Below, one piece after another: positions 58,457-64,000 of a stretch of DNA of 64,000 bases (position 1 is the stretch's first letter; each line of letters opens with the position of its first letter). The notes below the pieces were generated by a model. It did no database searches and was not told where the DNA came from. It saw nothing but the letters and a program-made list of their open reading frames with translations. The translations under genes were made by a program, and so were the position numbers. Source of the DNA: Rubrivivax sp. (GTDB lineage: Bacteria; Pseudomonadota; Gammaproteobacteria; Burkholderiales; Burkholderiaceae); contig JAEUOZ010000015.1 of NCBI GenBank assembly GCA_016790225.1, forward strand, positions 26,331 to 90,330, in the 5' to 3' direction.

Positions 58457-58962
58457 TGGCGCGCTGGTTGCGGATCCTGCGTCACCGCTGGTTCGACGAG
58501 ACCGACGCAACGCGCGCCCTGGGCTCCGCCGCGTTGGACCGCATCACGGAGCGCATCCGCAGCAGCGAGCAGCGCCACCACGGCGAGATCCGCGTCTGCG
58601 TCGAGGCCGGGCTGCCGATGAGCTATCTCTGGCGCGGCGCCACGCCCCGCGAACGCGCCCTGTCACTGTTCGGCAAATTGCGCGTCTGGGACACCGAAGC
58701 CAACAACGGCGTGCTGATCTACGTGCTGCTGGCCGAGCGCGCCATCGAGATCGTGGCCGATCGCGGCGTGGCACGCCACGTGGCCGCAGATCACTGGCAA
58801 GGGATCGTGCACCAGATGCGCGATGACTTCCGCGCCGGACGGCATGAAGCCGGCCTGCTGCGCGCGGTCGAGGCGGTGGAGGCGGTGCTGCTTGCGCACC
58901 ATGCGGCCGCCGAAGGGGCGCGCAATGTGGATGAGCTACCCGATCGGCCCACGCTGATCTGA
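58456..58962 (+). CDS. Second TPM-domain protein, soluble form
   Basis: A 168-residue protein with a stand-alone TPM domain (SSEQRHHGEIRVCVEAGLPM, VWDTEANNGVLIYVLLAERA, IEIVADRGVARHV). It has no signal peptide or membrane helix, so is probably cytoplasmic. It overlaps the previous gene by one base (TGATG) and is the last gene of the lemA operon, an arrangement common in beta- and gammaproteobacteria. Function is unknown. Confidence 0.9.
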   Translation: MARWLRILRHRWFDETDATRALGSAALDRITERIRSSEQRHHGEIRVCVEAGLPMSYLWRGATPRERALSLFGKLRVWDTEANNGVLIYVLLAERAIEIVADRGVARHVAADHWQGIVHQMRDDFRAGRHEAGLLRAVEAVEAVLLAHHAAAEGARNVDELPDRPTLI

Positions 58963-59012
58963 ATCGCGCTCCGCTGGATGCGCTGCCGAGCGTTTCGCCG
59001 GGCTCAGGCGCG

Positions 59013-59882
59013 TCAAGCGCCCGGCGGGTGTGGCGGTATCGGCTTGAGCGGCCCGCCGAAGTGCTCCGTCAGCGGCGGGTGTTTCAGGGGCGGGTAGTCC
59101 GGCACCGCATCGTCCACCTCATGGTCGGGCACCCGCTCCAGCAGATGACGGATCAGCGTGAGCCGCCCGCGGCGTTGATCATTGAAGTCCACCAGCGTCC
59201 AGGGCGCATGCGCGGTGTGCGTGGCCGCCAGCATCCGGTCGCGCGCCTGTCCGTACTCGGCATAGCGCTCGCGTGCCTTCAGGTCGATCGGGCTGAGCTT
59301 CCAGCGTTTGAGCGGGTCGCTCAGGCGCTCGGCGAACCGCGCTTCCTGCTGCGCCTGATCGACGGTCAGCCAGTACTTGAAGAGCAGGATGCCGTCGTCG
59401 GCCAGCAGTTTTTCGAAGACCGGGGCCTGGCTCAGGAATCGCGCAGTCTGTTCCGGTGTGCAGAAACCCATCACCGGCTCAACGCCGGCGCGGTTGTACC
59501 AGCTGCGGTCAAAGAGGACGATCTCACCGGCTGCGGGCAGGTGAGCGATGTAGCGTTGGAAGTACCACTCGGTCCTTTCACGCTCCGAAGGCTTGGGCAG
59601 GGCGACGACGCGGCACTGTCGCGGGTTCAGGCAGTCGGCGATCGCCGAGATCACGCCGCCCTTGCCGGCCGTGTCTCTGCCTTCGAAAACCACCGCCAGG
59701 CGCGCGCCCTTCTGCTGTGCCCACCGGGCCAGCTGGTTGAGCTCGACTTCGAGCGGCTGCAGGTGAAGCGCGTATTCGGACTTCGACAGGCGGACGGCAG
59801 CGCCTTCGGCAGCGGTGTGGTGGGCCTCGGAGGACCCGGTGGCCGAAGCGTGTTTCTTCTTGCTCGTTTCCTTCTTCGACAC
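59013..59882 (-). CDS. ppk2: Polyphosphate kinase 2 family protein
   Basis: A 289-residue PPK2 enzyme, transferring phosphate between polyphosphate and nucleotides. It has the Walker A VVFEGRDTAGKGGVISAIAD, a lid-type region with Arg and Lys (PSERERTEWYFQRYI) and the Walker B EIVLFDRSWYNRAGVEPVMG. The one-domain layout points to class I or II by length; donor direction cannot be read. The N terminus is a Lys-rich tail (SKKETSKKKH). GTG 59882, with AGGAG upstream, is preferred over a start at 59978. Confidence 0.93.
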   Translation of the reverse strand: MSKKETSKKKHASATGSSEAHHTAAEGAAVRLSKSEYALHLQPLEVELNQLARWAQQKGARLAVVFEGRDTAGKGGVISAIADCLNPRQCRVVALPKPSERERTEWYFQRYIAHLPAAGEIVLFDRSWYNRAGVEPVMGFCTPEQTARFLSQAPVFEKLLADDGILLFKYWLTVDQAQQEARFAERLSDPLKRWKLSPIDLKARERYAEYGQARDRMLAATHTAHAPWTLVDFNDQRRGRLTLIRHLLERVPDHEVDDAVPDYPPLKHPPLTEHFGGPLKPIPPHPPGA

Positions 59883-60007
59883 GGCTGGCTGCTCCTGGTG
59901 GTGGGTGCGGGTCAGGGGCCCGTTGCGCGAGTCTGCGCCGCACGGGCGCCTTCTGCGGCTGAGTGCCTCGCGCACCACTGTGAGCCGCAGGCCCCCAGAA
60001 AAGCAAG

Positions 60008-60037
60008 AGGGCCGGCCCGATGACTCGGGCTGGCCCT
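60008..60037 (-). terminator. Terminator of the ATP synthase operon
   Basis: A 13-base-pair stem with one wobble pair (arms at 60008-60020 and 60025-60037, loop of four bases) lies 26 bases after the atpC stop. Reading leftward it is followed by CTTGCTTTTCT, a T-rich tract. This ends the atp transcript before ppk2. Confidence 0.8.
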
Positions 60038-60062
60038 TCCTGGTGGGACGGCTGGTGACGAC

Positions 60063-60479
60063 TTACTTCTTGCGCAGCTTCTGGATCGCAGCCAGCTGCG
60101 CTGCCATGGTCGCGAACTCGCTCTGGGCCTTGGCGAGATCGATCTCGCTCTTGGCATTCTTCATCGCCTCTTCGGCCAGTTTCTTGGCTTCATTGGCCTT
60201 GGCTTCGTCCAGATCGTGGCCCCGGATGGCGGTATCGGCCAGCACGGTGACGGTGCCGGGTTGAACCTCCAGGATGCCGCCGGCCACGAAGACGAATTCC
60301 TCTTCCCCATTGTCGGCCCGCTGGATGCGCACAGCGCCGGGCTTGATGCGGGTGATCAGCGGCGTGTGGCGCGGCAGGATCCCGAGCTCACCGTTTTCGC
60401 CGGGCAGCGCAACAAACTTGGCCTTACCGGAAAAGATGCTGGCTTCTGCAGAGACGACGTCGACGTGGAGGGTGGCCAT
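60063..60479 (-). CDS. atpC: ATP synthase F1 subunit epsilon
   Basis: A 138-residue epsilon subunit with the N-terminal beta-sandwich ([36 protein letters not shown]) and the C-terminal helical hairpin ([20 protein letters not shown], ending [10 protein letters not shown]). It links the rotor to the catalytic ring and inhibits ATP hydrolysis. The 142-base gap after atpD is wide for this operon and contains a weak inverted repeat (CATGCC...GGCATG). Confidence 0.96.
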   Translation of the reverse strand: MATLHVDVVSAEASIFSGKAKFVALPGENGELGILPRHTPLITRIKPGAVRIQRADNGEEEFVFVAGGILEVQPGTVTVLADTAIRGHDLDEAKANEAKKLAEEAMKNAKSEIDLAKAQSEFATMAAQLAAIQKLRKK

Positions 60480-60621
60480 GGTGGAAGCTTTCGCCGCAGT
60501 GACTTGGGCAGGTGCTGGGTGAGGGTCCAAGGAGCTGGCAATCCGTCCGCGCGCTCAGCATGCCCCACATCCACAAAGGCATGGGGTGAGGCGTGCCGAG
60601 ATCCCGGACGGTGAGCGCCGC

Positions 60622-62960
<2,339 letters not shown>

Positions 62961-62992
62961 GGCAGGGACTCCGGCGGGTCAGTGGCAGGGGC

Positions 62993-64000
62993 TCAGGCGA
63001 ACGACTTCTTGAACGCCGCGATGGCGCCCGAGAGCTCTTCTTCAGCGGCCTTGTCCAAGGCCTTGTCGTTCTCCAGCTTGCTCAGCAGTGCGGCATGGCT
63101 GGACTTCAGATGCTGATGCAGGCCGCGCTCGAAATCGAGCACCTTCTTGACATCGACATCGTCCAGGTAGCCCTTGTTCACCGCGAACAGCGTGGCACCC
63201 ATCAGGCTGATCGGCAGCGGGCTGTACTGCGGCTGCTTGAGCAGTTCGGTCACGCGGGCGCCGCGGTCGAGCTGCTTGCGCGTGGCAGCGTCCAGATCGG
63301 ACGCGAACTGGGCGAAGGCTGCCAGCTCGCGGTACTGCGCCAGGTCGGTACGGATACCACCCGAGAGGCCCTTGATCAGTTTGGTCTGGGCGGCGCCGCC
63401 GACGCGGGACACCGAGATGCCGGCGTTGATGGCGGGGCGGATGCCGCTGTTGAACAGCGAGGTCTCCAGGAAGATCTGACCGTCGGTGATCGAGATCACG
63501 TTGGTCGGCACGAAAGCGGACACGTCACCGGCCTGGGTCTCGATGATGGGCAGCGCGGTCAGCGAACCCGTCTTGCCCTTGACCTCACCCTTGGTGAAGG
63601 CCTCGACATAGTCGGGGTTCACACGGGCTGCACGCTCGAGCAGACGGCTGTGGAGATAGAACACGTCGCCAGGGAAGGCTTCGCGGCCCGGCGGGCGGCG
63701 CAGCAGCAGAGACACCTGACGGTAGGCTACCGCCTGCTTGGACAGGTCGTCATAGATGATCAGCGCGTCCTGGCCGCGATCGCGGAAGTACTCGCCCATG
63801 GTGCAGCCGGAGTAGGCCGACACATACTGCATCGCCGCCGATTCGGAGGCCGACGCCGCCACGACGATGGTGTAGTCCATCGCGCCGTTTTGCTCCAGCG
63901 CGCGCACCACGTTCTTGATCGACGACGCCTTCTGGCCGATGGCGACGTAGACGCAGGTCATGTTCTGACCCTTCTGGTTGATGATCGTGTCGATCGCCAC
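62993..64000 (-). CDS. atpA: ATP synthase F1 subunit alpha (partial; 5' end outside window)
   Basis: The C-terminal 335 residues are visible; the gene continues beyond the right edge, where the P-loop would be. Visible features are [52 protein letters not shown] and the arginine-finger region [20 protein letters not shown]. This is the non-catalytic nucleotide-binding subunit. It belongs to the leftward atpA-atpG-atpD-atpC transcript. Confidence 0.98.
   Translation of the reverse strand: MAIDTIINQKGQNMTCVYVAIGQKASSIKNVVRALEQNGAMDYTIVVAASASESAAMQYVSAYSGCTMGEYFRDRGQDALIIYDDLSKQAVAYRQVSLLLRRPPGREAFPGDVFYLHSRLLERAARVNPDYVEAFTKGEVKGKTGSLTALPIIETQAGDVSAFVPTNVISITDGQIFLETSLFNSGIRPAINAGISVSRVGGAAQTKLIKGLSGGIRTDLAQYRELAAFAQFASDLDAATRKQLDRGARVTELLKQPQYSPLPISLMGATLFAVNKGYLDDVDVKKVLDFERGLHQHLKSSHAALLSKLENDKALDKAAEEELSGAIAAFKKSFA

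Overview
The window is very GC-rich throughout and is packed with genes. Gene content points to a betaproteobacterium of the order Burkholderiales, probably near the Rubrivivax/Leptothrix/Comamonadaceae group. Support comes from the atpA-atpG-atpD-atpC order, the neighbouring hemE and priA genes, a fused indolepyruvate oxidoreductase beside a divergent Lrp regulator, a site-specific-recombinase-family membrane protein, and paired DUF1800/DUF1501 genes. I saw no rRNA, tRNA, insertion sequence, prophage or CRISPR array.

Layout. 1-2928: two overlapping genes for cyclic-di-GMP phosphodiesterases (GGDEF-EAL, cut by the window edge, and HD-GYP). 3081-6541: a leftward block with an Ldh-family dehydrogenase, an LD-carboxypeptidase, a D-Ala-D-Ala dipeptidase and rpe. 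6577-10540: apaG, a large recombinase-family membrane protein, a tiny membrane protein and mltA. 10637-12539: a lower-GC two-gene cassette, an AAA ATPase and a small partner, that looks like an accessory defence-type module. 12589-17765: Lrp regulator, indolepyruvate ferredoxin oxidoreductase and a Nudix hydrolase. 17793-24263: a Cache-domain two-component system followed by a DctP/DctQ/DctM TRAP transporter whose large permease carries nine copies of a 10-residue repeat.

24363-34499: a large STAND-type ATPase, then a chemosensory-like operon (tandem receiver protein, CheW, an outer-membrane barrel protein, a PilJ/MCP-like protein and a CheA-like hybrid). Several normally essential residues of this phosphorelay are missing. 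It ends at a 79-bp palindromic tandem repeat. 34749-40130: an ECF sigma/anti-sigma/exported-protein operon lies back to back with a LytS/LytTR two-component pair. 40160-50490: DUF1501/DUF1800 exported proteins, YhhN, Rep helicase, a fatty-acid-hydroxylase-type enzyme, SppA and an AEC transporter. 50561-56626: priA, an intergenic region with DnaA-box and IHF-like sequences, hemE, a DUF1232 protein, a Rossmann protein and a 6-phosphofructokinase. 56796-64000: a lemA-TPM-TPM operon, PPK2 and the distal end of the ATP synthase operon with its terminator.

Two themes recur. First, many genes have a -10-like hexamer only 6-9 bases before the start codon and no Shine-Dalgarno sequence, suggesting leaderless mRNAs; the rpe/apaG divergent pair is a perfectly symmetric example. 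Second, signalling genes are dense: cyclic-di-GMP turnover, two two-component systems, one ECF system and one degenerate chemosensory system. The best candidates for undescribed biology are the degenerate chemosensory operon, the ATPase/partner cassette, and the priA-hemE intergenic region.
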